Assembly (NCBI GenBank): GCA_022570795.1 | Contig: JAKUDP010000001.1 | Location: 1,550,001 to 1,614,000, forward strand | Direction of reading: 5' to 3' | Length of the DNA: 64,000 nt | Source of the DNA: Sphaerulina vaccinii | Taxonomy: Eukaryota > Ascomycota > Dothideomycetes > Mycosphaerellales > Mycosphaerellaceae | Part shown: one piece after another, positions 42,269-53,743 of the stretch | How positions within the stretch are numbered: the first letter of the stretch is position 1 | Layout: the number at the start of each line of letters is the position of its first letter | The notes under the pieces: generated by a model | What the model was told of the DNA's origin: nothing | Seen by the model: the letters and a program-made list of their open reading frames with translations, nothing else | Databases searched by the model: none | Made by a program: the position numbers and the translations under genes

Positions 42269-44107
42269 TCAATGTGGTCCACTTGCAGCACCCTTCCGTA
42301 TGACGTCCAACATCGCCTCACCCTTCGGTGCCGTAGTGAGATTCTCGTATCCATTCTTCGTGATCAAGATATCGTCTTCGATTCTCACACCACCGACTTG
42401 CATATATCTCTTCAGCACTTTCATGTCAATGAATTGGCGATGTTTCGGATCATTAAGAAAGAAGTTGTCGAGTAAGAATCTGTTGAAGTAGATGCCAGGC
42501 TCTACTGTGACGATCATGTTGGGTTCGAGGACTGGAGCTGACGCAGAGTGTAAGTAAAAGCCGAAAGACGTATCTTCGCTCATGAAAATGAGTTCTTCGA
42601 GTGAAGAGTCGTCCAGGTGACATGCCCACTCTGGTCTCCATCCTATGATAGCAGCTCTGAGACTTTCCATCTTTTGCTCACGCGTGATGGCAAGTGGCGG
42701 AGCAGGATCGGGCGAAACATCATGTACCTCAAGTCCGACATGATGACCGAGTCCATGCGGCAGGAAAGCACGCGATGTGCCAGCAGCGAAGATCGAACCA
42801 ACTTGATCACCAACGAGGATGCCAAGTTCCAGAAGACCTTCGATAACCAGTTGGTGCGCGAACCAGAAAATCTCGATGAATTGCTTTCCAGGTAGCATCT
42901 GCTTGATACAGCATTCCTGGATCTTCTCCACAAGCTTGTAGATGTTCTTCGCCTCTTCCGAAGGCCAGTGTCCGGGCTTCTTGGGGTTGATAGGTAGCGT
43001 GCGAGTCACATCTGAGGCATAGCACTGGACCTCGCAGCCGGCATCCAGCACAACTGTCTGACCGTGTCCGAAGGCTGCTATGTTCTCGGAGTAGTGTAGT
43101 TCGGCAGCATTGCGGCCTGCGCCGGCGATCACGTCGTAGGCTTGAACTTTCGCTTTCTTTGATATGCAGACTTGCATGTATGCCGCTTCCACATCTGCTT
43201 CAGTCTCGAAGGTATGCATGCCTTTCATGACGCTGACATGGGCTTCGGCTGTGATGTCGTTTGCACGTCGAATCAATGCAATCTCATGCTCGTCTTTGAT
43301 AACTCTGCATGCATCGATAGCATGCCGTAATGCGATCGTGTCGATTGGCTTTGCCTGAGCCCCAAAGCAGATCGCAACATTCTTCGTTCGGTGAGACACA
43401 CGATATTGGCACATCAAGCTGTTCTCACCGCAAAACGAACAAGGTGAGCCCTCGTCACAGGATTGTTTTCGCATTCTACATTGCTCGCATTTCTGGACCA
43501 GGTCAGTAAGGTCAATCACATGTACCTTCGAAAGACGCACTTCGGCAGGACGCATATATTTGCGTTTCGGGCAGAGGCCGCTTTGAGTATGGAAAATGCT
43601 TCCAGAACAGGCTATCAGTACCTCTGGAGGTATAGGATCACTTTGCGAGCCACCTGAACTGCTTTTGATGTAGTGCGCTGCATCAATATCGTACTTCTCC
43701 AGTGCTTCGTCAACAGTGCTGCCTCGCCCGTACCAAAGGACGCGGGCTTTGTTGATGGGAGGAAGCCATAGGGTCAGAAGATCTTTGCCGATGTCGTATG
43801 TGACGAACGTGTCTGCCTCATTGCATCCTGTCAAGTAGTAGAAGTATCTCTCTTGACGAAATGGTGCTGGCATATCAGAGTTCGGCCAGTTTCTTGCATT
43901 GGTGGCGGCTAACAGGATGAAGCCTTTCGAGACATTGAGCTTCTCGGCGACTCTTCTTGCATGTGCTTTTGCTGGATACTTGTCGACACCGCCATTGGCC
44001 TTGAAGTTGATACGGAGGCCCTCCATTGATGCTCTTGATGGTCGTGATGTGTTCATGGCAGGAGACGTGGTTGATGTTTGATGGATAGCGAGAGGTTGGG
44101 GATCCAC
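42269..44107 (-). CDS. Xaa-Pro aminopeptidase (M24B) with inserted Zn(II)2Cys6 cluster
   Basis: A 612-aa ORF. Residues 40-150 are the aminopeptidase P N-terminal domain (RQERYFYYLTGCNEADTF, then LTLWLPP, WYGRGSTVDEALEKYD). Residues 258-600 are the pita-bread M24 domain, with all five metal ligands visible: D355 and D366 (VVLDAG ... YASDVTRT), H455 (HGLGHHVG), E536 (TVEPGIY) and E577 (RIEDD). It should remove an N-terminal residue followed by Pro, in the cytosol. Odd: residues 207-233 form a perfect C-x2-C-x6-C-x5-C-x2-C-x6-C zinc cluster (KCEQCRMRKQSC ... CSFCGENSLMC) with a basic lead-in, between the two domains where the family normally has about 50 plain residues. A further 35-residue insert precedes the LEPNMIVTVEPG strand. 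Start may be Met1 or Met18. Confidence 0.82.
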   Translation of the reverse strand: MDPQPLAIHQTSTTSPAMNTSRPSRASMEGLRINFKANGGVDKYPAKAHARRVAEKLNVSKGFILLAATNARNWPNSDMPAPFRQERYFYYLTGCNEADTFVTYDIGKDLLTLWLPPINKARVLWYGRGSTVDEALEKYDIDAAHYIKSSSGGSQSDPIPPEVLIACSGSIFHTQSGLCPKRKYMRPAEVRLSKVHVIDLTDLVQKCEQCRMRKQSCDEGSPCSFCGENSLMCQYRVSHRTKNVAICFGAQAKPIDTIALRHAIDACRVIKDEHEIALIRRANDITAEAHVSVMKGMHTFETEADVEAAYMQVCISKKAKVQAYDVIAGAGRNAAELHYSENIAAFGHGQTVVLDAGCEVQCYASDVTRTLPINPKKPGHWPSEEAKNIYKLVEKIQECCIKQMLPGKQFIEIFWFAHQLVIEGLLELGILVGDQVGSIFAAGTSRAFLPHGLGHHVGLEVHDVSPDPAPPLAITREQKMESLRAAIIGWRPEWACHLDDSSLEELIFMSEDTSFGFYLHSASAPVLEPNMIVTVEPGIYFNRFLLDNFFLNDPKHRQFIDMKVLKRYMQVGGVRIEDDILITKNGYENLTTAPKGEAMLDVIRKGAASGPH

Positions 44108-44933
44108 TCGCCGCTTCGGCGTTTGGTTTCGATGTTTGACAATGACCAGGGCAGTTCAATTTCGACCTCAACTTCTTTAGAACACCAACATCGCGAAACC
44201 ATCGACCTCTCCTGTTTGACACGTCGAATTGTTCTGTTTGGATACCTTCGAGAGTGGCAGATATGATGGCATTGATGTCCAGCTGGCGCAATCCATTTCA
44301 TAAGGTGGCGACACGTCTCTTGACACGAAGATCACACGGAACATGGACAAGCAATATCTCCATCTGGAGCAGCGAGACTGTATAGATAGCGCTCTGACGA
44401 CGGTCGCGCGAGTCTAATGAGCATGAAACAGGTCTGGGACGTCGAGAACTGCCGTGATATTGGCGCTAATAACACTCGAGAGCTGCTTACAATGGTCTGA
44501 TTCTGGGAGCAGACCTGAGGAGCAAGAAGGTCGACTTTGCGCTGCGTCCATGCTGCGAGGCTACGAACGACTGATTCTTTCCAATGTGGTAGTCAGTGAC
44601 CCACACGCTGGCCAAGCATACCAAGCAGAGATGCAATCCTTCCGCGGCCTCAAAGACTGTTACAATGCCATCTGTGAATACCATCCCTCCTTGGCCGACC
44701 ACAACGTGCTTTACATAGCCTTGAGCCGTCTTGAAACAAAGGATGGAGCCTCTCGCACGCATCGTGTGGCGGCTGCCCTTCGTCAACTTCAATTTGTCGT
44801 GTGCCAGGCACGAATGCGAAGTTGTGAGGGTAAGTGCCCAGGGGAGGTTACTACCTTTGATGCGTTGTTTACTCCTCTTCTCTACCATACATCAACAAGC
44901 ATAAGCAATCCACTCTATTACCACACCATCGCA
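44108..44933. other. intergenic between divergent aminopeptidase and S41 genes
   Basis: No gene supported. The S41 reading frame stays open upstream to 44454, but those 160 residues precede an obvious signal peptide and look like leader. Both promoters lie here. Confidence 0.45.
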
Positions 44934-47479
44934 ATGTGCAGGCCATCTTTGACTGTCCCAGCCCTGCTGCTGCTCGCAGGAAGCGCTAATGCGCTGGCAC
45001 GGGCAGTGAACACTGATCGACAAGATATTCATCAAAGACAAGAGAGCCCATGTGCTCAGCTCAGCAACGCAACCCTCGATGGATCTAGCGGCGCAGCCAT
45101 CGGTAACACATCTGTCAAATATGTCCCAGCACAGCTTGCTCTTTCATGCTTGCGTACAGTGCCACTCCAGAACAAGACGAACATCCGGCAACTAGAAGGC
45201 CTGCGAATCTTCCTGCAGTTCCAGAGCGATATGTCTTATCTCAACAGCTCACGACCAGCACGACTGTATCCCGAGGTCGACCTCATAGCCGGACTGGAGA
45301 CATTGGAGCAGCGACTGAAAGACTCCTACTACTCGAATGAGTACGACTTCCAGTCCGACATAGCCAGGTTGCTCGCCTCAGCGTACGATGGACATCTCTG
45401 GTATTTACCGGACATACTCGGCTCTTTCGTCTTTGCTCGAGTCAGCAATGGAGTGCCATACTCGCTCATCTCGGTATCTCCAGACGGGACCAGCCTGCCA
45501 TCCATTTACGCAGGCACTGATCGTATGGCTCTGGCACGATCGGGAGGTGCAAGCTACGAACCGTCGCAGATCACCAAGATGAATGGTCGTGATGTGGATG
45601 ATTTCCTGAAAGATCATGCGGCTTTAACTGGATCCTCACAAGACCCAGACGCGAACTATAATGCTTTATTTCCGAACCAGTTTACACTGGCAGGACAATT
45701 TGAGGCTTTTTTGGTGCTACGGGGCCCTGCTCAAGAGACTGTGCTCTCGTTTCAAAATGGCACTCAGAAGCGACTGCAACTCATCGCTGCCCCACAAATC
45801 GACTTGTCCGGAATCACAGATGGTGGAGACTTCTTCGAGCGATGTTGTGGCGGCCACGTATTTCCGGATGTAAGTCTTATACTGTTTACTTGAGGCCTCA
45901 ACTCTGACCTTGAATAGGATCTGCCAACGCAATCGAGCTCGCCGTTCAGACGCGCTAAGCGAGCCGTACGTGGTACACCAAGGACAGTGCTCGATGATCC
46001 AAGATCGAGACATCTTCTTATCGAGCAACAAGTATGTGCAACTCTCCTGCCATGAACAGAGTTAGCTCTGGCACTCTCATGTCCTCCACAGTTGAACTAA
46101 CCTCTAGCCAGATTGTTCGCATTACATGGGATGCACACCTGCCAAGTGCACTTCATGCCAGGCAGCAAGGCTCAACACAAGCTTCTTCATTGCCAGATCC
46201 TGTTGTGGAGTTAGAAGACAACAGCATCATGGGTTACTTTCCTAACTCTACGTCAAATCTTGCGGTACTCGCCATTTCGAGCTTCCAGCCCTCTGCGCGC
46301 TCTGGTGATCCACGCACTGCGCAGTCAGAGTTCCGATCAGCAGTCCGGCGATTTCTAGCTGCTGCTGGCAGAGCACAGAAAACCAGACTTGTGATCGACC
46401 TTCGAGGAAACGGCGGCGGCTATGGCTTCCTCGCGCACGACCTCTTCCGTCAGCTGTTTCCGACCGCCAATCCTTATGACGCTACCAACTATCGTGCGAA
46501 CCGATTATTCGACCTCACAGGCCAGACTATCAGCAAATTGTACGAAAACAAGACCGCAGCAAACTTTTCCGGCCCAGCACAGTCACCACCATTCTTCTCT
46601 CGACCGTGGCCATTCAACTATCGCCAACAGCTCGATATCGAGAACAAGACCTTCAGCTCCTGGGCAGACTTCTTCGGACCAGAAAGAGTATCAAGCAGCA
46701 ACGACAACTTTACTTCTATTGATCGTCCAGACCTGGAGAATGTCTTTGAAACAGGCTTCCCGATCTATCCGCTAAATGAAAGTGTTATTCCCAAGCCAGT
46801 GTTCGAACCTGGCAACATCATCCTGCTCCAAGACGGCGGCTGCGCATCAGCGTGCGTCCTCTTCAGCGAGTTCATGAAGATGAACGCTCCAGGTTCTGGA
46901 CGCGTTCGTTCAGTCGTCGTTGGCGGCCGCAGACAGGAAGGACCAATGCAAGGTGCTGGCGGAGTAAAAGGTGGCCAGGCAGTGCAAATGGTGGAGATAA
47001 GAAAGGCAGCACTCTTCGCACGGAAGAAGGGCACTGTTGCACAACAGCTGCAGTTCACATCAGAGTTCGGAGAAGAGCAGCTCGTCTCTGTACGTTCAGC
47101 CCTCGATCGCGCTTATTTCAGCCCTCTATCCTCAAAGCTGCAAGCATCTGTCAACTTCCGGAACCAGATACGTGAGGGCGACGAAAGCGTCACACCTTTA
47201 CAGTATGTATACGAAGCTGCCGATTGCAGGTTCTTCTATACTGCGGCTATGTATGGGTCGCAGGAGCTTGTATGGCAGAAAGCTTATCAGATTGCTTGGA
47301 AGAACGGAACTTGTGTGCTTGACTCTCGCGGACATCCTTCGGCGGGACGTACGACCGATTATGGGAGTATCAAAATTCCGAAAAATGCGAGAAGCAGCTT
47401 TGGAGTGACGATCAGTGGAGGAGGGAATGGAAAGCGGCCTGGGGTCATTTATGCTGCGCCGTTTGGAGAGCAAGACTAG
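44934..47479 (+). CDS. secreted peptidase S41-family protein (three exons)
   Basis: Exons 44934-45869, 45918-46031 and 46112-47479; introns of 48 and 80 nt start GTAAGT and GTATGT and all junctions are in phase 0. The product is 805 aa. The start gives a signal peptide (VPALLLLAGSANALA). Exon 3 carries the tail-specific-protease fold: VIDLRGNGGGYGFLAHDLF near residue 444 and a conserved GGCASACVLFSEFMK, in which S596 is the likely nucleophile. An N-terminal domain of about 350 residues precedes it, as in fungal CPAF-like S41 proteins. Many NxS/T sequons and the Cys content fit an extracellular enzyme. Without the first intron the ORF ends at 45893; without exon 2 the frame is kept but 38 residues are lost. 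The substrate is unknown. Confidence 0.78.
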
Positions 47480-48864
47480 ATGGTGGCCTACTGTTTGGTA
47501 TGATATCCTACTACTCGCCGGCGGTTCCCTTAGCACCAGGCCTACTCCCTAGATAGCGGACACATCATGCTACCTATATAGCAACCTACATTGCAACCTG
47601 CGTAGCAACCTACGGACTGTCTACGCTCAAACGTTCCATGTAGGAAGTCGCAGTACTATCGAGACGAAGGTTATAACGTACTTGGCTGAAACCGCACGCT
47701 AGCTGCTCGCCAAATGTCGTCAAAGGTTACGCAAATGCAGCTGCAGCTCAGCGAGCCACGGCGATCATGATATAGACAAACAGTCAGAGAAGCGAGCTCG
47801 GATACAAAGATAGCCAGACAGCCAGCCCCAGCATAGGACAGAATAAGCATCCCTGCAGGGCTTGGTCAGCATTGAGGAGAACACATCTTCAAAAGCCAGC
47901 TTCGGTCGGTCTACTGTTCAGTATGCTCAGTATGCTGTAGGCTTACGAAGTACATACATGCCCTTGAGCTCGATTGGAGCCAAGACCATATCACGCTAGT
48001 GAACGTCCTTGCCAGAATCCGCAAACCCCGGTGTCAGCCACTTTCCAACCTGCAACAAAACAACCACATCCCCACACAGAGCCCGCATTTCCTGTCGAGC
48101 AAACCTGCGATCTTTGACTCAAGCACATGCTTCGGAAATGGCTCTTGTTCGAGCCGCTGCATTAGAGGATTCCGCCTTTGCAGAATGGCTGTACTGCTCC
48201 GCGACCATTCCAGCAGTTGAGCAATCACGAAAGTCCAGCCGAACAAGAACATCCGGCGTTGTGCATTGTTGGTACGGCAGGAGCTCCGAATCTGTCTTTC
48301 ACTAGGTTCAGCCTGTGGTCGCGACGGGTTACTGGCATACGTTGTGTAGCTAACACAGCACTTCAAGCAAACCGGACAGGTTGACCTGGGAAGAGGACGG
48401 TGGCAGAACGTCGGATGCTTAGCCCACAGTGTGAAAGACGAGAATGCGAGCTGTAGAACTGGTCGTCTTCTCCTCTGCCGAACATGCACCTAATCGAAGG
48501 TTCAGCCAAGTACGGCCCAAGTGATCACACGAAATTGAGGTGAGAAAGCTGTCAGCCAGATGATGTTCTATACGAGTGCGGGTTGCTTGAGGGAGGCTGC
48601 AGTTACCTGAACACATCCGTGACTGTTCATGGCTCTGCCTACAGTCTCCTCGCAGAAGCACACCCATCCTCAGGCATATCAGATCGACGACGAAGAGAAA
48701 TTGCCTCGTGGCGAGCATTTGGACTTTGGAGAGAACGACTGAACGAAGTGCCTCAACAATCCGCGCGCTGGGTCCTCCCACTGTCGCAACGTCGAGCGAT
48801 TGGACTGTATTGGAGAGATACGTCGTCCGCCCTCTGGCTCAAAGCCGCGAGGTGCTCGTTTAGG
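47480..48864. other. 1.4-kb intergenic stretch
   Basis: No gene I can support. ORFs at 48009-48305, 48034-48489 (minus) and 48419-48781 (minus) overlap one another and have no motif. The frame of the next gene is open back to 48583 but that part looks non-coding. A short 12-bp tandem repeat lies at 47569-47616. Confidence 0.4.
47569..47616. repeat. four 12-bp tandem repeats
   Basis: Units gctacctatata, gcaacctacatt, gcaacctgcgta and gcaacctacgga follow one another exactly, in the 3' flank of the S41 gene. Confidence 0.8.
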
Positions 48865-50064
48865 ATGCCCGTGGTCAGTAATGACAGTCCTTTGCGAAAA
48901 GACTTCCTGTGGGCTATTGACATACCTTCAATGATCGTCAGTCTCGGAGCCTTGCCACTACTAGCAGTGTTCATGTGGCAAAGATATCATAACGCTGGCA
49001 AGAAGAAGCGCTTGACTATTGCAACAGCTTTGTGTCTGCTTGTAGGTCCTGAGATCTGGGGACCACTCCATGAGCGATGACTAACGAGCGTTCAGTGCTA
49101 CGCCACAACGTTCGTCTTCATATTCGTGGGCACAGTCATGGTCCATCTGCGTTTAGAGATGACACCATCGCTGTGTACCGCCATGATGATGACGTGTAAG
49201 AGCTTTCGCATTTCAATCTTACTCAAAGCAGTCGCTAACCTCAGGAAACAGGCTTGATACTGCACAACTCTTCGAAAGCTTCGGAGCTCGCGTTCTTGAT
49301 CGAGCGCGTCTACATCATCACCTGGCCGGTAAGGCCGCGATACCAGACAAAGGAGTACGTATGGAGCTGCATGTGCATCTTGGTACCATACTTTGCGGTT
49401 ACTGTCATGGCATTGATATAGTAAGTTGTCCCATACAGCACGCCTCTAGGCATAGACTCATACTGATGATGTTCAAGTCACATTGCACATATCGTGAACG
49501 GTAAGTATGATCGTGCGATCACATTAGCAGACACGTGTTAACACGCACTCACATCCTCGCAGTGAAAGTTTGCATTATAGGCATGACCAGAGCTTCGCTG
49601 ATAACAATGCTCTGCGTGGAAGTTGGAGCGCAGCTGTATCTCACAGGCAGGTTCCTGTGGCCTCTCCTGATAGTGAATACTGAGGGCAATGGCCTGCTAT
49701 TACCATTGCGTAAGGTTGTCATCCGGACTTCGATCGGTGTAGCCACTACGCTGGTGCTGAATATTGCTGTCAAGACATCGCTGACGCTCTTCGATGGAGA
49801 GCCGACTTGGCTATGCTATCTGACCTGCAAGACCGAAGGTAGGTCAACGCATTTTCGACAAACGGATGACTTTGTGCTGACAGTGTATTAGCATTACTTG
49901 CGGCTTGTATCCTGCACTGGATCACGAAGCCCATTCTCAGCAATGATTCTTATGAGAGCAATCAGTCAGCACTTGGTATTGGGTTCGACAGCAGTGCACG
50001 TACACCACCGTCTGACGTGCAGATCAAGTCTGCTGGAATGTCCATGGCTGAAATACCACGCTGA
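48865..50064 (+). CDS. multispanning (6-7 TM) membrane protein, six exons
   Basis: Exons 48865-49041, 49096-49195, 49252-49420, 49478-49500, 49563-49838 and 49892-50064; introns are 53-62 nt with GTAGGT/GTAAG-type donors and AG acceptors, and every junction stays in frame. The product is 305 aa. Hydrophobic segments include IPSMIVSLGALPLLAVFMW, CYATTFVFIFVGTVMV, CMCILVPYFAVTVMALIY, VCIIGMTRASLITMLCVEVG and VVIRTSIGVATTLVLNIAV. A charged IERVYIITWP motif follows the third helix. This matches an unnamed fungal family of seven-helix-like membrane proteins with an 'ERV(H/Y)IV' motif, sometimes compared with GPCRs. The C-terminal 50 residues are a Ser-rich cytosolic tail. Ligand or substrate unknown. 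Exon 4 is only 23 nt, so automated prediction may fail here. Confidence 0.68.
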
Positions 50065-50352
50065 AGACCGTTACACAGACTATGATCACTACCCAAAGAC
50101 TCCTTTCAATGTCATATTGGTGCAATGTGATACGAGACTGCAGCGAGATCCCGGATACGACGATGCTTACCGGGCCAGCGGCATAGATAGGCGCGGCGCG
50201 TCTTCCAAGTTGCTGTATGCTTGTTCGTGTTCGTATGCCTCAAAACATACAGTGCATCTACACCTACGGCCGAACTCTTGGAGTGGGGAAAGAAACTAAG
50301 CTCCACATGGATCCTCCGGAGCTGATAAGAAGCGCTCAATCGCCTGAGGGCG

Positions 50353-50492
50353 CGTCCGGTTCCAGCTTTTGAGCTAGTGAGCCGTAAGCTCAAAGTGAAT
50401 ATTAGCTAGCTTTCGGCGTGCGTCCGGTCGTAATATCTAGTAATTAATAGTTAGAAACGCTATGCCAGCTATTATCTAGTCTGTACGTCCGG
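50353..50492 (+). repeat. three subterminal CGTCCGG sites
   Basis: CGTCCGG occurs at 50353-50359, 50421-50427 and 50486-50492, and inverted at 53540-53546 at the other end. Flanks are similar (gtgCGTCCGGtcgtaat, gtaCGTCCGGcgttaat). They look like transposase-binding repeats, and they contain no CA or TG, so RIP could not easily erase them. Confidence 0.6.
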
Positions 50493-50649
50493 CGTTAATA
50501 CTATAGCTAATAGGTTGTCTTAGATTATATTATATATCGATTTTGTAGCGCTAGCTACGCTAGCGTGCGGCAACTAGGTAGAAGGTAGGAACCTGCGCGA
50601 ATATTATATACTTTATATAGTATTATACTCTTATTAATATAGGTTATTT

Positions 50650-51960
50650 TAACTTTAAACTTACTATCTCAGAGCTAATTACTTACTTCTAGTATCTCTA
50701 ATTAACTTGCTAGTACTCGGACTACCTCGCAATCAATCGGATAGTAATAGTAGATAGCTAACTAGTACTCTACTAATATAATAGAATAGTCGTAGTTGCC
50801 CTTATTACTATATTACTCTATTAATACAAATACTCGATTCTAGTTAGTATTATAATAGTATATACAAACTATATAAAAGGTAATACCTTTATAAAAGAGC
50901 TATTATTTCTAGCAAATACTATATACCTATAGAGATATACTAGGTTCGGCCTATTAGAGTTTAATAAGCTATATATAATAGTCTATATCTATCTTAAAGC
51001 CGGCCGGATAATTAGTCGAAAATAGAAGCTTATTATATTTCTATATACTATAGCTTGCAACGACTATTATCGAGATATTATAGAGGATTTTAACTATACT
51101 CTAGAGATAGTTAGAGTCTGTTTCTATAAGGTTCTATATACTATCTATTATATATACGAATAGCTTATAATACTAGCTTAACTAGGTAACTCTAAGAGTA
51201 TCTAGAATTGTAGTAATTATAGCAAATACTAGCCTTTCTTCGATAGAGCTATAGAAGTACTAGATAGCTTATATATTAATACTTATATACCTATAGAAGA
51301 CTAGGTAGTATACTATAATCGAAAGAGAGCTCTTATATAGAACGTACTAGCTATAGTAGACTAGAATATAAGGTTTATTTTTGTCTTACTAGAGTAGGAG
51401 AGTTCTACCTATAATAGTAGAGTTCTTATAAATATATATTCTACCTATAGTTTTAGAGCTCTAGAGGGATACTACTACCTCGTAGACGCTAGATATAGTA
51501 ACTAATTGCTCTATCTAGTTCTATATAGAGGGGTAAGGTACTATCTAAAAGAGTAGTACCTTGCCTCTATAAAACCTAAGACTCTAAAAGAGTTATTTAA
51601 CCTATAGTATTCTAGTCTTTATAATATTATTAAGCGCGTATTCGGTATCTTTAAAAGAACCTTCTATATCTTCGATAAAGCTCTATAGTTCCCTAATATA
51701 TCTATTTAAGTAGCTCTTATCTATACTAGCGCTATATTATACAATCTTCTTTATAAGTTGCAAGCTCTACTCTCTAGCTCTTATATCGAGACTAAGAATA
51801 CTACGAATAATATACTAGTTCTAGATATAGTAGTAGAGATATATAAGGCCGTAGAGGTAAAGAGACTAATAGATAGGGTACGAGATAGTATTATAGTAAT
51901 ATTATAGAAGTAATATAAAAAAGTTTATAAAAGTTCTAAAGAAAGTAAAGAATACTAAAT
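50650..51960 (+). pseudogene. Harbinger-like DDE transposase relic
   Basis: With stops read as former Gln, one plus-strand frame shows the conserved blocks of HARBI1/DDE_4 proteins: NVLAIVDQNIRFIFVLLEQE with NSRVL (about 51,335-51,425), GYYYLVDARYSN (about 51,465-51,500), then LYRGVRYYLKE and FNLQYSSLYNIIKRVFGIFK (about 51,595-51,655). In the last block the expected catalytic Glu of 'VIERVFG' is Lys, a G-to-A change. The gene is dead. Confidence 0.75.
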
Positions 51961-51999
51961 AAGTAATATAATTAGTTAAAAGTAGCAAATAGTTATAGG

Positions 52000-53270
52000 T
52001 AAGAGGGAGATAGAGTATTTAGAATTAGTTTAAATATATAGAAAGTACTTATATTATACCTTAAACACCTCTATAAGATATATACTAAATAATAATCTAT
52101 ACTTTACTTTCTTTTCCGAATTCTACTACTTCTAGTAATCTACTATTTCTTTAAACTCTTTAGCTATTTCTTTATTTTTAAACTTTTTAATTATATTAAC
52201 TAAGAAGTCTTCTACTATACGAATTAGATAGTAAGTAATAATATCGATAATAGAGTTACTAGTATAATAAATATACTAATAGAGGTATAGCTTCTACTTA
52301 AAATTAAGTATTTTAAGCCTCTTTATTTTAGAGCTAAAGAAAGAATTAAGTATAATAGTAGCAAAGCGCTATATTATAGTAAGAGGAGTAGGAGGTAGCT
52401 AGCTAATAGTAGTAACTAGCTTGTCGATAGAACTAGCAACTATAGAAGAGCTATATAGCTTCTTTGCTTTCTTTGCCTCTTAAGCTTATTCGAAAGCCTT
52501 ATAGTAATACTTTCTTATAGCGCCCTCTAGTATCTAAGACTCCTTATTATTATTAAATAGTATATAGACTATAGGAGGAATAGTCGTCGTACTAGGAGCT
52601 AGAGGTATAGGGCTATTAAGAAGAGAAGAGATAGAAATAATATAAATACTAGTAGTAGCTATATCTTAGAATAACTAGTCTATTTCTATCTAGAACTTTA
52701 GAGGCTTTATAAAGAACTTCTTAGACTTTGGATATATAGCGATATATATAGCTTTAGCGCTAGTATTAAGAGTAATAGTACTAGTATATAGATAGATAGT
52801 AGCTCTAGATAGAGCTTTAAGTTTATACTATATCTTATAGTCTCCTTTAGCTATTTGATACTATATAGTCGTTAGTATAAGGTAGAAGCTACTAGAAGAC
52901 TAGATACTACTTACCTTATTAATATAGGTCTTTTTAATAAAGTAATTCGTACATACTAGATTAATATACTTAGTATAGACTACTATAATAATAGAAGCCT
53001 ATACCTAGCTCTTAAGTCTGCTATCTACTTGTATACTATACTTATTATACTATCGAATATACTTAAGTAATAATACTTCGAACTCGATATTATTCTACTT
53101 AAATTTATCTAAGTAAGATATATTAGAAATAGCTTAAGAGGTAGTCTAGTTAGTATTATACTATAGTAATAAGGTATTTTATAACTCCGAGAGAAACTAG
53201 CTATTATACTAAGTAGTCTATATATTAGTAGTAAGGTAAGAGGTCTGTAAATATAGCTTAGATTGCAAAT
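52000..53270 (-). pseudogene. second ORF relic of the Harbinger-like element
   Basis: A minus-strand frame from about 53,270 downwards is readable with TAG/TAA as Gln (FLSELQNTLLL, YLDKFKQNNIEFEVLLLKYI, RLKSQVQASIIIVVYTKYIN). Such elements normally encode a Myb/SANT-like DNA-binding partner in this position. I could not confirm the Trp spacing of a Myb domain, so the identity is inferred from context. Confidence 0.45.
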
Positions 53271-53743
53271 AGGCCTTAGATTAAGAAGATATTATACTAG
53301 CTCTAATTTGGCTAATAATATAGTAGTAATAAGGAGCTAGTAATATACTTTCTATACTCCTTTGCCTATAGATTAGGCCTTATATACTATAAGGCTATTG
53401 TCGTGCCTCCCTAAGATTAATCGACACTATCTAATAGTAATATAATACTCGATTTTATAATAATTAATAGTATATAGTAATAGAGGAGGTGTTAGAGGCG
53501 TAGCTAAGAAAGCTACCTTTCTCGATAATCGCTTCGGTGCCGGACGCTCCTCGGAATCGAACATAATGGCGTGGCTTGCTACTAATGCGAGACGTTAACA
53601 GTGAGGCGTTGTCGATTACAACCGTGCGCACGATATTGGTTTATGTCGACCGGACGCGACCTGAGAAGCATTCGCATGTGTGTGAAGCACAGTTCCAATC
53701 TCGACTCACTCACCTGCTTAGCCACTAAGCGAGAACCGAAGCA

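Larger units (their letters stand above)
50347..53552. mobile_element. RIP-inactivated PIF/Harbinger-type DNA transposon
   Basis: A 3.2-kb AT-rich, RIP-mutated unit. Its left edge GGGCGCGTCCGG and the reverse complement of its right edge, GGAGCGTCCGG, form imperfect terminal inverted repeats. Inside, the plus strand carries a Harbinger-like DDE transposase relic and the minus strand a second, unidentified ORF, the usual two-gene plan of PIF/Harbinger elements. Target-site duplication is not evident, so the exact ends are uncertain by several bases. It lies between the multispanning protein gene and the ABM-like gene. Confidence 0.75.

Noticed and set aside
44454..44933. 160-residue N-terminal extension of the S41 protein
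   Set aside because: It precedes a clear signal peptide, which must be at the N-terminus, and is not protein-like.
48034..48781. Minus-strand ORFs of 151 and 120 aa
   Set aside because: They overlap each other and have no family features or splice signals that extend them.
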